From: Consotaella aegiceratis
GTDB lineage: Bacteria; Pseudomonadota; Alphaproteobacteria; Rhizobiales; Rhizobiaceae
Assembly (NCBI RefSeq): GCF_036541425.1
Contig: NZ_JAZHFT010000007.1
Span: forward strand, 62,001 to 126,000
Direction: 5' to 3'
DNA length: 64,000 bases
In this document: positions 8,942 through 18,004 of the stretch, one piece after another
Layout: every line of letters begins with the position of its first letter
Numbering within the stretch: position 1 is the first letter of the stretch
Notes under the pieces: model-generated
Database searches by the model: none
Told to the model about the DNA's origin: nothing
What the model saw: only the letters and a program-made list of their open reading frames with translations
Position numbers and translations under genes: made by a program

Positions 8942-10691
8942 ATTGAACGGGTGCGGTGTCGCCGGCCGGTCGGTCGGCGGAGCGCAATCCGGTTCTGATG
9001 TAGCCGTCCCAGCAGGGCGACAGCGCGACCCGCTGGTGGCCCTCCAGGCCGGCCTGGTAGATGGTCCTTAGCGCGATATTGGCGCCGGTGATCGGGCATT
9101 TCGGATAGAGCACGAGGTCGGTCCGGGCGACCTCCGCCAGCACCGCGTCGCTGGGCGGCGGGACTGCGCGATAGGGATCGGCGCCGATGGCGACCAGCCG
9201 GGGCGCGTGGCGGTCGAGCAGCCAGGGGAACGGGTTGACGAAGTTCAGGTTCATGATCGTTTCGAACCGGACGGCGTGGTCCGCCTCGTAGCCGAGGATT
9301 GCATCCACCGCCTGGTCGACCGCCATCAGCCAGGTGATCTGGAAATCCGGATCGGTGTAGAGCGTGAAGCCCGGCAGTTCGCCCTGGTCGGCGATGTACT
9401 GATAGGTCTGCGGAAAACGCTGGTAGACGTCGAGCATGGTTCGGGCGTGCGCCATGAATTCGGAGCGCTGGTTGACCGCGCCGAGTGTCTTCAGGTGCTG
9501 GTTTGCGAGCTTTTCGTATTTGATCTGCCCGATGAAGGCGCGGGCGCTGCGATGCAGGATGTCGACCGTGGTCGGCAGGACCGTCGCCGCCACCAGGCTG
9601 AAGATCACGACGAGCCCGCGGCCGTGGAACCGCGTGGCGTGGATGAGGACGACCAGCAGCACCGGCCAGATGAAGATGAAGGCCTGCCCGCCGGTGTTCT
9701 GGGTTTCGAAGAACAGGGCGGCGAACAGGACGACGGCGAGCCAGCATGCGTCGCCGTCCAGGAAGGTTTGCACCCTGACAAAGGCGGATGGGGGAGGAGA
9801 GGCCGGCGAGGCCGGTCGCTGCGGCCGCATCAGCAGCAGCGCGAGAACCAGCAGGCAGCCCGAGGCGAAGACGCCGAAATGGATGGACGCCGCCTGGACG
9901 AAGCGCGGCAGCAGCTCGCCTTCGTTGAGGAATACGAGCGCCAGAATGTCCCTGACATAGGCGCTGACGACGCCGGTCAAAGCCTCCAGCGCTCCCAGCC
10001 CCGCCAGAAACACGAGTGCCGCGCCGAACGCCACCGACAAGGCGAGGCGTCCGACGGCGAAGGCGAACAGGCAGAGGATCATCGCCGCGACGAAGCCGGT
10101 GATCTTGCCGAGAAAGAGAGCGAGCGCGCAGACCGCCACGACCATCAGCAGCGTCTTCTTGCCGCGAACCAGGGCCAGGGCGGCGGTCAGCACGTAGAGC
10201 AGATGAACGGTCTGGCGATTGTAGATGCCATAGCCATCGACGCTCGGAAAATGCGAATATTCCTCGATATTGACGGGCAGGATCGAAAAGATCAGGAAAG
10301 GAACGAGCAGGGCCAGCGCGACGCTGCGCGACCGGCGATCGACGTCGAGGAGGATTAGCGCCATCAACGGCGCGGTGACCACGAGCAGCGACCACTGCAC
10401 CAGAAACAGCGGCTGGGCCCGGGGAAAAATCTCGATCAGCAGAGCGAACAGCCAGTAGCCGAGAGGGCCGACCGGGGCGAAGAAATCGACGCTGGGGAAC
10501 TGCCCGTCGAAGATGCGGTTGGCCGCGTCGAAATAGATGAAAAGGTCCCAGTATTGCGGGCCGATCGGTACAGTCAGCGGCAGCGCAAGAAGAACCGCAA
10601 GGACGACGACAACGACGGCAAGCAGGACAAGGGGCGACGATAGCATCATCCGCCTGTCCGTCGTCGGATGATCGCTGGTTGTCGATGTCAC
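8940..10691 (-). CDS. Polytopic membrane protein, GT-C glycosyltransferase-like
   Basis: The 583-residue protein starts with GTG, preceded by GGGGAG. Helix 1 is about residues 15-43. A first periplasmic loop follows with YWDLFIYFDAANRIFDGQFP and FFAPVGPLGYW, a layout of acidic residues after helix 1 typical of GT-C enzymes. There are about ten helices in total and a soluble C-terminal domain of about 190 residues. No exact family is recognised. GT-C enzymes use polyprenyl-phosphate sugars from the periplasmic side, so this is a candidate user of the donor made by the convergent cluster (inference). It could instead be an O-antigen-type or hypothetical integral protein. Confidence 0.6.
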   Translation of the reverse strand: MTSTTSDHPTTDRRMMLSSPLVLLAVVVVVLAVLLALPLTVPIGPQYWDLFIYFDAANRIFDGQFPSVDFFAPVGPLGYWLFALLIEIFPRAQPLFLVQWSLLVVTAPLMALILLDVDRRSRSVALALLVPFLIFSILPVNIEEYSHFPSVDGYGIYNRQTVHLLYVLTAALALVRGKKTLLMVVAVCALALFLGKITGFVAAMILCLFAFAVGRLALSVAFGAALVFLAGLGALEALTGVVSAYVRDILALVFLNEGELLPRFVQAASIHFGVFASGCLLVLALLLMRPQRPASPASPPPSAFVRVQTFLDGDACWLAVVLFAALFFETQNTGGQAFIFIWPVLLVVLIHATRFHGRGLVVIFSLVAATVLPTTVDILHRSARAFIGQIKYEKLANQHLKTLGAVNQRSEFMAHARTMLDVYQRFPQTYQYIADQGELPGFTLYTDPDFQITWLMAVDQAVDAILGYEADHAVRFETIMNLNFVNPFPWLLDRHAPRLVAIGADPYRAVPPPSDAVLAEVARTDLVLYPKCPITGANIALRTIYQAGLEGHQRVALSPCWDGYIRTGLRSADRPAGDTAPVQ

Positions 10692-10930
10692 CGGAGTCTC
10701 CCCGTCGTTCCTTTGAAATCAGCGTGGCAGAGCGCCTGATTCGCTGCAGACGTGATCCGCGAGGTCGCAAATAAAGGTGCGATCATTTGGTTAATGAACT
10801 TTTGGCGTCACATGGAAGCTGGGCCGAGAACCGCGGCATCTGGCGTTTTCACTTATGCCGCAATGTGTTGACTGACGAATTAACGCTCTTGTGAATTGCG
10901 CGCCGGCGACCTTGATAAGACCGTCGGCGA

Positions 10931-11788
10931 ATGCGGACCTTAAAACGATTCTTCCCAAGACCTCAGATCGCCGCCGTGGCGGCTTGCTTCTGTTCTCATG
11001 CCGGCGGCGCGATGGCGCAGGCTGAGAACGGGGAGCGTGTTGACGTCGAGCTGGTTCTCGCCGTCGACGTCTCCTGGTCGATGAACGGCGAGGAGCAGGA
11101 GATTCAGCGTGCCGGCTACGCGGCCGCCTTCCGGAGCGAGGAGGTGCAGAGCGCCATTCTCGAGTCGGGATGGGGTCGGGTGGCCGTGACCTATGTGGAA
11201 TGGGCCGGCAGTTTCACCCAGGAGACGGTCATTCCCTGGAGCCTCATCGACTCCAAGGATGCGGCCGATGCCTTCGCCTACCGCCTGGCCAACGAAGAGC
11301 CCGGCCGCGGCCGGCGGACCTCGATCTCCAACGCGATCGACTATTCGGCTTCGCTGTTCGACGGCAACGGCTATGCCGGACTCCGGCGGGTGATCGACAT
11401 TTCCGGCGACGGCCCCAACAACGAGGGGCGGTCCGTCGTGGACGCCCGTGACGAAGCCGCATCGAAAGGGATCGCCATCAACGGGCTGCCGCTGATGACG
11501 TCGGGCTTCGAGCATGGCTATTCGTCCTGGGGATCGATCCAGAACCTCGACCGCTACTACTCGGACTGCGTGATCGGCGGACCCGGCGCGTTCATGATCC
11601 CGGTAAACGACTGGGAACAGTTTCCCGAGGCCGTGCGCCGCAAGCTGGTGATGGAATTGGCCGGCGGCTGGCCGCAGGAGAGGGCGCCCGAGCGGCCGAT
11701 CATCCGCGTTCAAGCCGAGCCGGCCATCGATTGCCTGATCGGCGAGAAGATGTGGCAGGAGCGGCAACAGCGCTGGATGCAGCCGTAG
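10931..11788 (+). CDS. Exported DUF1194 (vWA-like) protein
   Basis: The 285-residue protein has an N-terminal signal region with cleavage likely after GGAMA (about residue 29). The mature part starts with VELVLAVDVSWSM, a DxSxS-type MIDAS sequence as in von Willebrand A domains. TSISNAIDYS, VIDISGDGPNN and YYSDCVIGGPGAF follow, all typical of DUF1194. It is probably periplasmic and binds a divalent metal; the biological role is not known. The 239-bp upstream region holds its promoter and that of the divergent membrane protein gene. Confidence 0.85.
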   Translation: MRTLKRFFPRPQIAAVAACFCSHAGGAMAQAENGERVDVELVLAVDVSWSMNGEEQEIQRAGYAAAFRSEEVQSAILESGWGRVAVTYVEWAGSFTQETVIPWSLIDSKDAADAFAYRLANEEPGRGRRTSISNAIDYSASLFDGNGYAGLRRVIDISGDGPNNEGRSVVDARDEAASKGIAINGLPLMTSGFEHGYSSWGSIQNLDRYYSDCVIGGPGAFMIPVNDWEQFPEAVRRKLVMELAGGWPQERAPERPIIRVQAEPAIDCLIGEKMWQERQQRWMQP

Positions 11789-11829
11789 CGTTGCCCGATC
11801 CGCCTCGCAGAAGCGGACCGGGCAACGCT
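11787..11829. terminator. Terminator hairpin overlapping the DUF1194 stop
   Basis: A 17-bp stem (11787-11803 with 11813-11829, one A-C mismatch) starting AGCGTTGCCCG lies between convergent genes. It begins within the TAG stop codon and ends with a short TT. Confidence 0.7.
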
Positions 11830-11831
11830 TG

Positions 11832-12137
11832 CTAGGGTTCGCGGCCGCCGTTCGCCACTAGACGGCGCAGCCGCGCAGGCCCGTAGCTTCGGTCGAGCTG
11901 CTCGATGAGGCGCCGCACCTCCGGTTCGGGATCGTCGGCTTCGATCTCGACGCGCGACGTGCGAAACTGGCTGGCATCGGCGGCCGGCGAATCCAGCCCT
12001 TCGCTGGCGGCGACGGCGTCGATCGCGTCGCCAAAGCGGATCGGCATTTCCCGGCGCACGGACCGGCCCCGGCCGTGCACGGCAACCAGGGCCGGAATAT
12101 CGCGCCAGAAGGTCACTTCCAGCTCAGCCACGTTCAC
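11832..12137 (-). CDS. Virulence_fact-family small protein
   Basis: The 101-residue protein opens with a short strand (LEVTFWRDIPALVAVHG) and continues with VRREMPIRFGDAIDAVA. This is the layout of the short alphaproteobacterial proteins grouped under the Virulence_fact Pfam family, seen here from memory of the motif only. It has no signal peptide or transmembrane segment. It ends close to the terminator and lies 48 nt from the start side of the ExoD-like gene on the same strand. Function is unknown. Confidence 0.55.
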   Translation of the reverse strand: MNVAELEVTFWRDIPALVAVHGRGRSVRREMPIRFGDAIDAVAASEGLDSPAADASQFRTSRVEIEADDPEPEVRRLIEQLDRSYGPARLRRLVANGGREP

Positions 12138-12185
12138 CCCGCTCGCACCACGATGCCGAAGTCTCGGCCGGTATCGCGCAGCAGT

Positions 12186-12854
12186 CTAGACGATGGCCAG
12201 AACGGCCAGAAGAGCCGCACCGTAGAAGACCGCGAGAAAGAGGATCGAGCCGGCTGCGACGATGGTGGCGGCCGCCAGCCAGATGCCGTCGCGCGCCGTC
12301 AGTGCCATGCCGAGAAGGGCGATGGCGACGCCGGGAAACATGTTGGTGAACGGCATCGGGATGGAGACCAGAACGGCAAGAGCCAGCGCCAGCCAGCCGA
12401 TCGCCGAGGCGACGAGCACATCGCCGGCCGGCCAGAAACGAGGGCGGGCGAGGCGCTCGAGGCGGCGCAGCATCGGCCCGATGCGGGTGCTGAAGCGGTA
12501 CAGGAGATCGCGGCTGACCCGCGCCCGGCGGATGCGCTCCGGCAGCCAGAGGCGCCGCCGGCCGAGAGCGAGCTGCAGCGAGATCAGAATCAGCGGCAAC
12601 CCGGAGATCAGGGATGCGCCCGGCGGCAGCGGAATGAGGTTGAAGCCGCCGAACAGGATGAAGAAGGCGCCGAAGACGCGACCGTCGAACGCGGTCGACA
12701 GATCGCCGACGGTCATATGTTCGCCATCGCGCCGCGCGGCCAGATCGCGCAGGATCGCAGAGATGCGGCGTTGTGTCCGTTGCTTGGTCCGGCGCGTCGA
12801 GGTTTGGGGGATGGCGGACAACGAGCACTCTCTGGGGCTTCTGAACGACGGCAA
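12186..12854 (-). CDS. ExoD-family membrane protein
   Basis: The 222-residue protein has a charged N-terminal region with ILRDLAARRDGEHMTVGDL, then FGAFFILFGGFNLIPLPPGA and SLISGLPLILISLQLALGR, the signature of exopolysaccharide-synthesis ExoD proteins. Two or three more helices follow in the last 80 residues. ExoD of Sinorhizobium affects exopolysaccharide production, alkali tolerance and nodule invasion, with the biochemical role unresolved. It is the upstream member of a minus-strand pair with the 101-residue protein and is divergent from entericidin. Confidence 0.85.
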   Translation of the reverse strand: MPSFRSPRECSLSAIPQTSTRRTKQRTQRRISAILRDLAARRDGEHMTVGDLSTAFDGRVFGAFFILFGGFNLIPLPPGASLISGLPLILISLQLALGRRRLWLPERIRRARVSRDLLYRFSTRIGPMLRRLERLARPRFWPAGDVLVASAIGWLALALAVLVSIPMPFTNMFPGVAIALLGMALTARDGIWLAAATIVAAGSILFLAVFYGAALLAVLAIV

Positions 12855-13045
12855 CGGCTAGCACAAACTCTACAATCGGGTGAAACAAAATAAGATGAAT
12901 GAACTTTGTTCCGAGAACGGCAACTCTGGGGCAGACACACACCCGCGTCAGCGCCGATCGATCGGCAACGCCGCTTTGCAGTCCCAAGGAACCGCAAGAA
13001 CCGCCTCCTCGTTCATTGAACATCAGTCAGTATGAGGAGATCGAC

Positions 13046-13180
13046 ATGCCCCGGCGCCTTGCCATCATTTCTCTGGTTCTCGCCACAAGTTTCACGCTCG
13101 TCGCTTGCGCCAACACCGTTCGCGGTGTCGGCCGGGACGTCAACGCGACGGCTGATGCCGTTCAGGACAGCGTCAACTAG
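13046..13180 (+). CDS. Entericidin A/B-family lipoprotein
   Basis: The 44-residue protein starts at the ATG at 13046, with GAGGAGA at 13034-13040 as ribosome-binding site. A lipoprotein signal peptide ends in a lipobox (LVAC; Cys about residue 21), and the mature peptide begins CANTVRGVGRDVNATADAV, the entericidin pattern. It should be anchored in the envelope. Enterobacterial entericidins form a stress-linked toxin/antidote pair, but alphaproteobacterial single copies have no proven role. Confidence 0.88.
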   Translation: MPRRLAIISLVLATSFTLVACANTVRGVGRDVNATADAVQDSVN

Positions 13181-13233
13181 TCATCTCCCCCACGGGGTGA
13201 CCAGAAAAGACGATCCTTTAGAAAAGTTCCAGG

Positions 13234-13262
13234 TCGGCCGGCAGGCTACGAATGCCGGCCGA
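13234..13262 (+). terminator. Hairpin downstream of entericidin
   Basis: TCGGCCGGCA (13234-13243) pairs perfectly with TGCCGGCCGA (13253-13262) across a 9-nt loop and is followed by TTACCATTTG. It probably ends the short entericidin transcript. Confidence 0.6.
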
Positions 13263-13336
13263 TTACCATTTGTTAACTATAAATGGTATTGATGAGTGGC
13301 AATGCTGATTCGTCGTGACCTGGGCCTGGATCCGCG

Positions 13337-13531
13337 ATGCTTCCGTGCTTTCTAAACGATACCCTGCCACCGCGACTCGATGATCCCGTCTTGCTGCGTC
13401 AGACCGTCGAATGGCTTCTGGATCAAGAGTTTGACCGGTACGCGATCGAACGGGCTCTCGTCCAGACCGTCCCGGTTGATCTCGACCTTCTGGCCGATTG
13501 CTTTACGGCCTGCTCTTTCCGTCACGCATGA
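13337..13531 (+). CDS. Putative small acidic protein
   Basis: The frame encodes 64 residues with a plausible acidic helical composition: LDDPVLLRQTVEWLLDQEFD, then RYAIERALVQTV and DLLADCF. The ribosome-binding site (GGA at 13328-13330) is weak. Nothing is recognised, and overlapping frames are less protein-like. It may be a genuine small protein or chance. Confidence 0.4.
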   Translation: MLPCFLNDTLPPRLDDPVLLRQTVEWLLDQEFDRYAIERALVQTVPVDLDLLADCFTACSFRHA

Positions 13532-13831
13532 TCTTTGCCGACGCGCAGACTTGGTGTCGCTACCGAGTGCTGGCGCGTGCGTCGTTTTGTCGTCGGGATT
13601 TCAATATTTCTTTGCGAGCTGCCGCGCCGCGTTAGTCACTCGGTAAGACCTCCTGAGTACAAAGGATGTGCTTGACGAGCCTCCGTCCCAAAGCCTCGGC
13701 CAAAGGTCTCGCGTACCGGGGCAGGGACTGGCGGATCGTCTTCCGCCCCACCGCCTGCGCGATGCGCGGACGAGAGGGCCAGCATCCACCCGACCGCAGA
13801 CAGGGCCGGTAACGGGCGAAAGCCCGCCGCG
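13532..13831. other. Non-coding gap before the Lrp regulator
   Basis: Between the small frame and the stop of the Lrp gene no coding signal, repeat or clear hairpin was recognised. The region is GC-rich towards its right end. Confidence 0.4.
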
Positions 13832-14317
13832 TCAGCTTTCGCGCGGCTCCTTCTCCAGCACCATGTAGTCCAACGGCAATTCTGTCGTGTACTTGATCTG
13901 CTCCATGGCGAAGGCGGACGACACGTCGCGGATCTCGATGCGGCCGATCAGGCGCTTGTAGAAAGCGTCATAAGCAGCGATGTCCGGGACGACCACGCGC
14001 AGGAGATAGTCGACGTCGCCGCTCATCCGGTAGAACTCCACCACCTCCGGAAATTCGCCGATCACCTCCGAAAAGCGTTTCAGCCATTCGTGGGAATGCG
14101 AGTTGGTGCGGATCGAGACGAAGACCGTCACTGGCACGTTGACCTTGCGCGGATCGAGCACGGCGGCGCGCCTGCGGATGACGCCTTCCTCCTCCAGCTT
14201 CTGGATGCGGCGCCAGCAGGGCGTCGTCGACAGCCCCACTCGCTTGGCCACATCGGCCACGGCGAGGGTAGAGTCCTCCTGCAGAAGCCTCAGGATCTTT
14301 TTGTCGAGCCGGTCCAT
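13832..14317 (-). CDS. Lrp/AsnC-family transcriptional regulator
   Basis: The 161-residue protein has an N-terminal winged HTH (MDRLDKKILRLLQEDST, then VADVAKRVGLSTTPCWRRIQ, KLEEEGVI). Its C-terminal RAM/AsnC domain contains VEFYRMSGDVDYLLRVVVPD, the typical effector-binding strand, and AYDAFYKRL. The length is normal. Family members bind amino acids and regulate their metabolism or transport. It is transcribed away from the histidine kinase gene, and nothing nearby identifies the ligand. Confidence 0.92.
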   Translation of the reverse strand: MDRLDKKILRLLQEDSTLAVADVAKRVGLSTTPCWRRIQKLEEEGVIRRRAAVLDPRKVNVPVTVFVSIRTNSHSHEWLKRFSEVIGEFPEVVEFYRMSGDVDYLLRVVVPDIAAYDAFYKRLIGRIEIRDVSSAFAMEQIKYTTELPLDYMVLEKEPRES

Positions 14318-14642
14318 GGGTCCTCATTCGATCGCATCGGTGGGCGCTCAAGATAGGCAAGCGGGGCCGAAACCGCATCCCGTTCCTTCCAAATCGTCCG
14401 GTGTTCAGCCCGTCGTTGCCCGGCGGTTCGTCAAAGCTCATCCGGAAAGGGGATGCACTGTCGAGCCGCCTGAGACAAGCGCCGACGTGTCGGTGGAACT
14501 TCATCGCTGAAATAAGCGGGCCTATGCCGCGGCCGCGGGCCAACGGCGATTTTTCGCTCTTCCTTAAGGCATTTCTTTAAACTTTCGGCAAGAAGATAGC
14601 GGCTCAGCCGTCCGCTCCGCCAGGGTCACCGATCGCGCTCAC
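14318..14642. other. Divergent intergenic region, lrp-type gene to histidine kinase
   Basis: A 325-bp region with promoters expected for both flanking genes. The part near 14562-14580 is A/T-rich (TTAAGGCATTTCTTTAAA), but the two TTAA half-sites are 9 nt apart, not the 7 of a CtrA box. No RNA or gene was found. Confidence 0.4.
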
Positions 14643-16145
14643 ATGTCTGTCGTAGCCGAGTCAACTTATGACAAGAACGTGCTTGCACGGCGCAATACGC
14701 CGCGCGACGTCGAGCTTGCCAGGATGCTTCGGGCGACGCGCGACCGGCTGACATCGAAGCGAGGCGTTGCGCCGCGCTTCGACCGCGAACTGCTGGTCCA
14801 GCATGTGGCGGTGCTCAAGAGCGCTGCCATCGTAGCGCTGGCCTCGATCGTCGTAACCTGTTTCGCGTTGTCGGCCTTCATCGGTATGCCGGCCGCGCTC
14901 CTCTGGCTGGTCCTGTCGCTGCTCGCGCACGCGACCCTCACTCTCGTCATTCGCCGCTTCCAAAGCATGGGCCACGACGAGTGGAGCCTGGAGGCATGGA
15001 GCCGTCTGCTGCTGGCCGGCCATATGGCGGTGGGTCTGAGCTGGGCCTATTTCGCGGGACTGGGGTGCGACACCTGCGAGCCCCTGCGCTTCGACATCTT
15101 CCAGTTCGCGATCCTGCTTCTGGTGATCGCGCTGACCGCCATGGTCTCGTTCAACCTGAAGGGCACCGGCTTCGGCTTCCTCCCGGTGATCGCCGTCCTG
15201 GTCTACCGCATGGCGGAAGACCCCGATCCGGTGATGCTCGCCATGCGCGGCGTGCTCATCGTCGCCGTGCCCTTCTTCATGATGGTGTCCGACCAGCTTC
15301 GGCGCAACGCCTTGGATCGGCTGAAGCACCAGGCCGAAAAAGACGAGCTGATCGCCGAGCTCGAGACGGCGCGGATCGTTTCCGACGAGGCCCGTCGCCG
15401 GGCGGAGGAGGCCAACCTGGCCAAATCACGATTCCTGGCGACCATGAGCCACGAATTGCGTACGCCGCTCAACGCCATCCTCGGCTTTTCTGAAGTCATC
15501 TCGAACGAGATTCTCGGTCCGATCGGCAATCCGACCTATGGCGAGTATGTTCGCGACATCCACAATTCGGGCCGGCACCTGCTCAATGTCATCAACGAAA
15601 TCCTCGATCTGTCGCGGATCGAGGCTGGCCGCTATACACTGAACGAGGAGGCGATCGACCTCGTCGGCATCGCCAAGGACTGCATCAGCTATATCCAGCT
15701 CAAGGCGCAGGCCAAGTCGATCTCGCTGGTGAGCCAGTTCGAGCGCGATCTGCCCAATCTCTGGGCGGACGAGCGCGCCGTCCGGCAGGTGATCCTGAAC
15801 CTTCTGTCGAATGCGGTGAAGTTTACGCCGAACGGCGGCGAGGTGGTGGTGCGCGTCGGCTGGACGGCGGGCGGCGGCGAGTACGTCTCGGTGCACGACA
15901 ACGGTCCGGGCATCCCGGAGGATGAAATCCCGGTCGTGATGTCGTCGTTCGGCCAGGGCTCGGCGGCGATCAAGTCGGCAGAGCAGGGCACCGGCCTCGG
16001 GCTGCCGATCGTTCAGGCGCTCGTCCAGATGCACGACGGCGTGTTTCGACTTCAGTCGAAACTGCGCGAGGGCACGGAAGTCATCGCGATCTTTCCCTGC
16101 ACCCGCGTTCTGGAGATCATGCCCGCGATGGCAACGGCGTCCTGA
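14643..16145 (+). CDS. Membrane sensor histidine kinase, PdhS/PleC-like
   Basis: The 500-residue protein has about six membrane helices in residues 58-225, a coiled linker (residues 225-260, rich in Glu/Ala/Arg) and a HisKA domain with phospho-acceptor motif FLATMSHELRTPLNAILGF (His about residue 272). The HATPase domain carries NLLSNAVKFT (N box), DNGPGIP (G1) and TGLGLPI (G2). The HisKA sequence around MSHELRTPLNAILGFSEVI resembles alphaproteobacterial PdhS/PleC/DivJ kinases. There is no PAS domain. A short extramembrane loop carries a CDTC pair. No response regulator gene is adjacent, as is usual for this group. Confidence 0.88.
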   Translation: MSVVAESTYDKNVLARRNTPRDVELARMLRATRDRLTSKRGVAPRFDRELLVQHVAVLKSAAIVALASIVVTCFALSAFIGMPAALLWLVLSLLAHATLTLVIRRFQSMGHDEWSLEAWSRLLLAGHMAVGLSWAYFAGLGCDTCEPLRFDIFQFAILLLVIALTAMVSFNLKGTGFGFLPVIAVLVYRMAEDPDPVMLAMRGVLIVAVPFFMMVSDQLRRNALDRLKHQAEKDELIAELETARIVSDEARRRAEEANLAKSRFLATMSHELRTPLNAILGFSEVISNEILGPIGNPTYGEYVRDIHNSGRHLLNVINEILDLSRIEAGRYTLNEEAIDLVGIAKDCISYIQLKAQAKSISLVSQFERDLPNLWADERAVRQVILNLLSNAVKFTPNGGEVVVRVGWTAGGGEYVSVHDNGPGIPEDEIPVVMSSFGQGSAAIKSAEQGTGLGLPIVQALVQMHDGVFRLQSKLREGTEVIAIFPCTRVLEIMPAMATAS

Positions 16146-16297
16146 GACGCGTCTTTAAAGCGCGCAGGACAGTTCCGCCGACGTCGTGCCGGTATGGGCA
16201 GGTGGCCGGAATCGGCGGCGCTTGCACGATCTCCGGGCGATCCCACTTTAGCGACAGATACACTGGTGCGATCGCGCCATTTCACGAGTTCCGATTC

Positions 16298-16993
16298 ATG
16301 CGACGCGGCAGCCTCCTGTTCCTGCTTGTTGCTCTGCTGATCGTCGGCGGCCTGCTGCTGGTTCTCGATGGCGACGGCATGATCGGAGGCTTGCGCGACG
16401 GCGACTTTGCCCAATTGCTTCGGCTGTCGGCCTGGGGACTGTTCCTCGGCGCGGGACTGGTCATTCTGTTGCAAACGCGCTTGACCCATGTGGTGCGCAG
16501 CGCTGCCATCTGGGCACTGGTCTTCGCGGTTCTGATCGGCCTCTACAGTTTCCGATCGAAGTTCGTGGACCTGGGCGAACGCATTCTGGCGGCCGTGATC
16601 CCGGGGCGGACGGCGACGCTATCGAATGGCGAAGTGCTTGTCACGCGCGGCGCCGACAACCAGTTCGCCATCGACGCGGTGGTCAACGGCACGCCGCTGA
16701 CCTTCCTTGTCGACACCGGCGCCAGTACGGTTGCCATCGATCGCCGGGCGGCCGCCCATATCGGCATCGACGTCGAGGCACTCCGCTTCGATACCCGGGT
16801 GGTCACCGCCAACGGCATCGCCAGCGCCGCGCCCGTCTGGCTCGACACGGTCCGTATCGGCGACATCGAGCGGCGAAATGTCCGCGCGGCGGTGACATCG
16901 GGCGAGATCGGCCTCAGCCTCCTCGGGATGAGCTTCCTATCGAGCCTCGAGTCCGTCGAAATCCGCGGCGACCAGATGATTCTCAGCGACTGA
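16298..16993 (+). CDS. Membrane-anchored retropepsin-like aspartic protease (TIGR02281 type)
   Basis: From the ATG at 16298 it has 231 residues. There are about three N-terminal hydrophobic helices (residues 5-22, 40-56 and 66-81), then a single aspartic protease domain with FLVDTGAST (catalytic Asp about residue 141) and a late LLGMSFLSSL flap-side motif. One DTG copy means it must dimerise, like retroviral proteases. The protease domain probably faces the periplasm. Its last 57 nt overlap the convergent dusA gene. Confidence 0.85.
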   Translation: MRRGSLLFLLVALLIVGGLLLVLDGDGMIGGLRDGDFAQLLRLSAWGLFLGAGLVILLQTRLTHVVRSAAIWALVFAVLIGLYSFRSKFVDLGERILAAVIPGRTATLSNGEVLVTRGADNQFAIDAVVNGTPLTFLVDTGASTVAIDRRAAAHIGIDVEALRFDTRVVTANGIASAAPVWLDTVRIGDIERRNVRAAVTSGEIGLSLLGMSFLSSLESVEIRGDQMILSD

Positions 16994-18004
16994 CCGGTTG
17001 CGCTGCTCCGGCCGGTCTGCGTCATCCAGCCGGACCTGAGCGAAGGCTTCGTGCAGGACCTCCGGGCCGGCGTCGCGGTGGCTGGCCTTGGCGGCCAAAG
17101 TCTGGCGCCAGCGGCGTGCTCCCCCCAGGCCCGCGAAAAGCCCGGTCATGTGGCGCGTGACATGGCTCAGCCGGCCGCCGGCCGCGATGTGGCGTTCGGC
17201 ATAGGCGGCCATGATGTCGATCAGCGAGGTATAGTCGAACTCGCGTGGCGGCTCGCCATAAAAGGCGGCATCGACCTCGGCGAGCTGGCCCGGCGCCTGA
17301 TAGGCGCCACGCCCCAGCATGACGCCGTCGAGTGCGCCGATGGCCTCGGCGGCCATGGCGATCGTCGCGAGGCCGCCATTGAGGCCGACGAAGACATTGG
17401 GCAGCCGCCGCTTCAGTCGGTGGACGCGGTCATAGTCGAGGGGAGGAATGTCGCGGTTCTGTTTGGGGTTCAGGCCCTGCAGCCAGGCTTTGCGCGCATG
17501 CACCCAGAGGCCCGAGGCTCCGGCCGCAACGGCGACATCGGCGATGGCGTCGAGCGCCGGTTCGGGATCCTGTTCGTCGACGCCGATGCGGCACTTGACC
17601 GTGACGGGGACGGATACCGCATTGCTCATCGCGGCGAGGCATTCGCCGACCAGTGCCGGTTCGCGCATCAGACAGGCGCCGAACGTTCCCGACTGCACGC
17701 GGTCCGAGGGGCATCCGACATTGAGATTGATTTCGTCGTAGCCGAAATCCTGGCCGATCCGCGCGGCTTCCGCCAGCTTGGCCGGGTCCGACCCGCCCAA
17801 TTGCAGCGCCACCGGATGTTCCAAGGCGTCGAACCCGAGCAGCCTGTCGCGATCGCCATGCAGGATGGCATCGGCGACAATCATCTCGGTATAGAGCAGC
17901 GCGCGGCGGCTCAGCTGCCGATGGAAGTAGCGACAGTGCCGGTCCGTCCAATCGACCATGGGCGCAACGGCAAATAGGGCCATGGGGCTTCCGTTATCCT
18001 TCAT
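16937..18004 (-). CDS. dusA: tRNA-dihydrouridine(20/20a) synthase DusA
   Basis: The 355-residue TIM-barrel flavoenzyme begins FAVAPMVDWTDRHCRYFHR, which is specific for DusA. Other motifs: YTEMI, LQLGGSDP (FMN site), NLNVGCPSDRVQSGTFGACL with the catalytic Cys in FGACLM, VKCRIGVD, VHARKAWLQGL, LNGG and MLGRGAYQ. It reduces U20/U20a in the tRNA D loop with NADPH. The start may be the inner ATG eight residues later (MALFAVAPM). The last 57 nt lie antisense to the protease 3' end. Confidence 0.95.
   Translation of the reverse strand: MKDNGSPMALFAVAPMVDWTDRHCRYFHRQLSRRALLYTEMIVADAILHGDRDRLLGFDALEHPVALQLGGSDPAKLAEAARIGQDFGYDEINLNVGCPSDRVQSGTFGACLMREPALVGECLAAMSNAVSVPVTVKCRIGVDEQDPEPALDAIADVAVAAGASGLWVHARKAWLQGLNPKQNRDIPPLDYDRVHRLKRRLPNVFVGLNGGLATIAMAAEAIGALDGVMLGRGAYQAPGQLAEVDAAFYGEPPREFDYTSLIDIMAAYAERHIAAGGRLSHVTRHMTGLFAGLGGARRWRQTLAAKASHRDAGPEVLHEAFAQVRLDDADRPEQRNRSVAENHLVAADFDGLEAR

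Noticed and set aside
14562..14580. CtrA-type site (TTAA repeats) before the histidine kinase gene
   Set aside because: The half-sites have a 9-nt spacer; the CtrA consensus needs 7.
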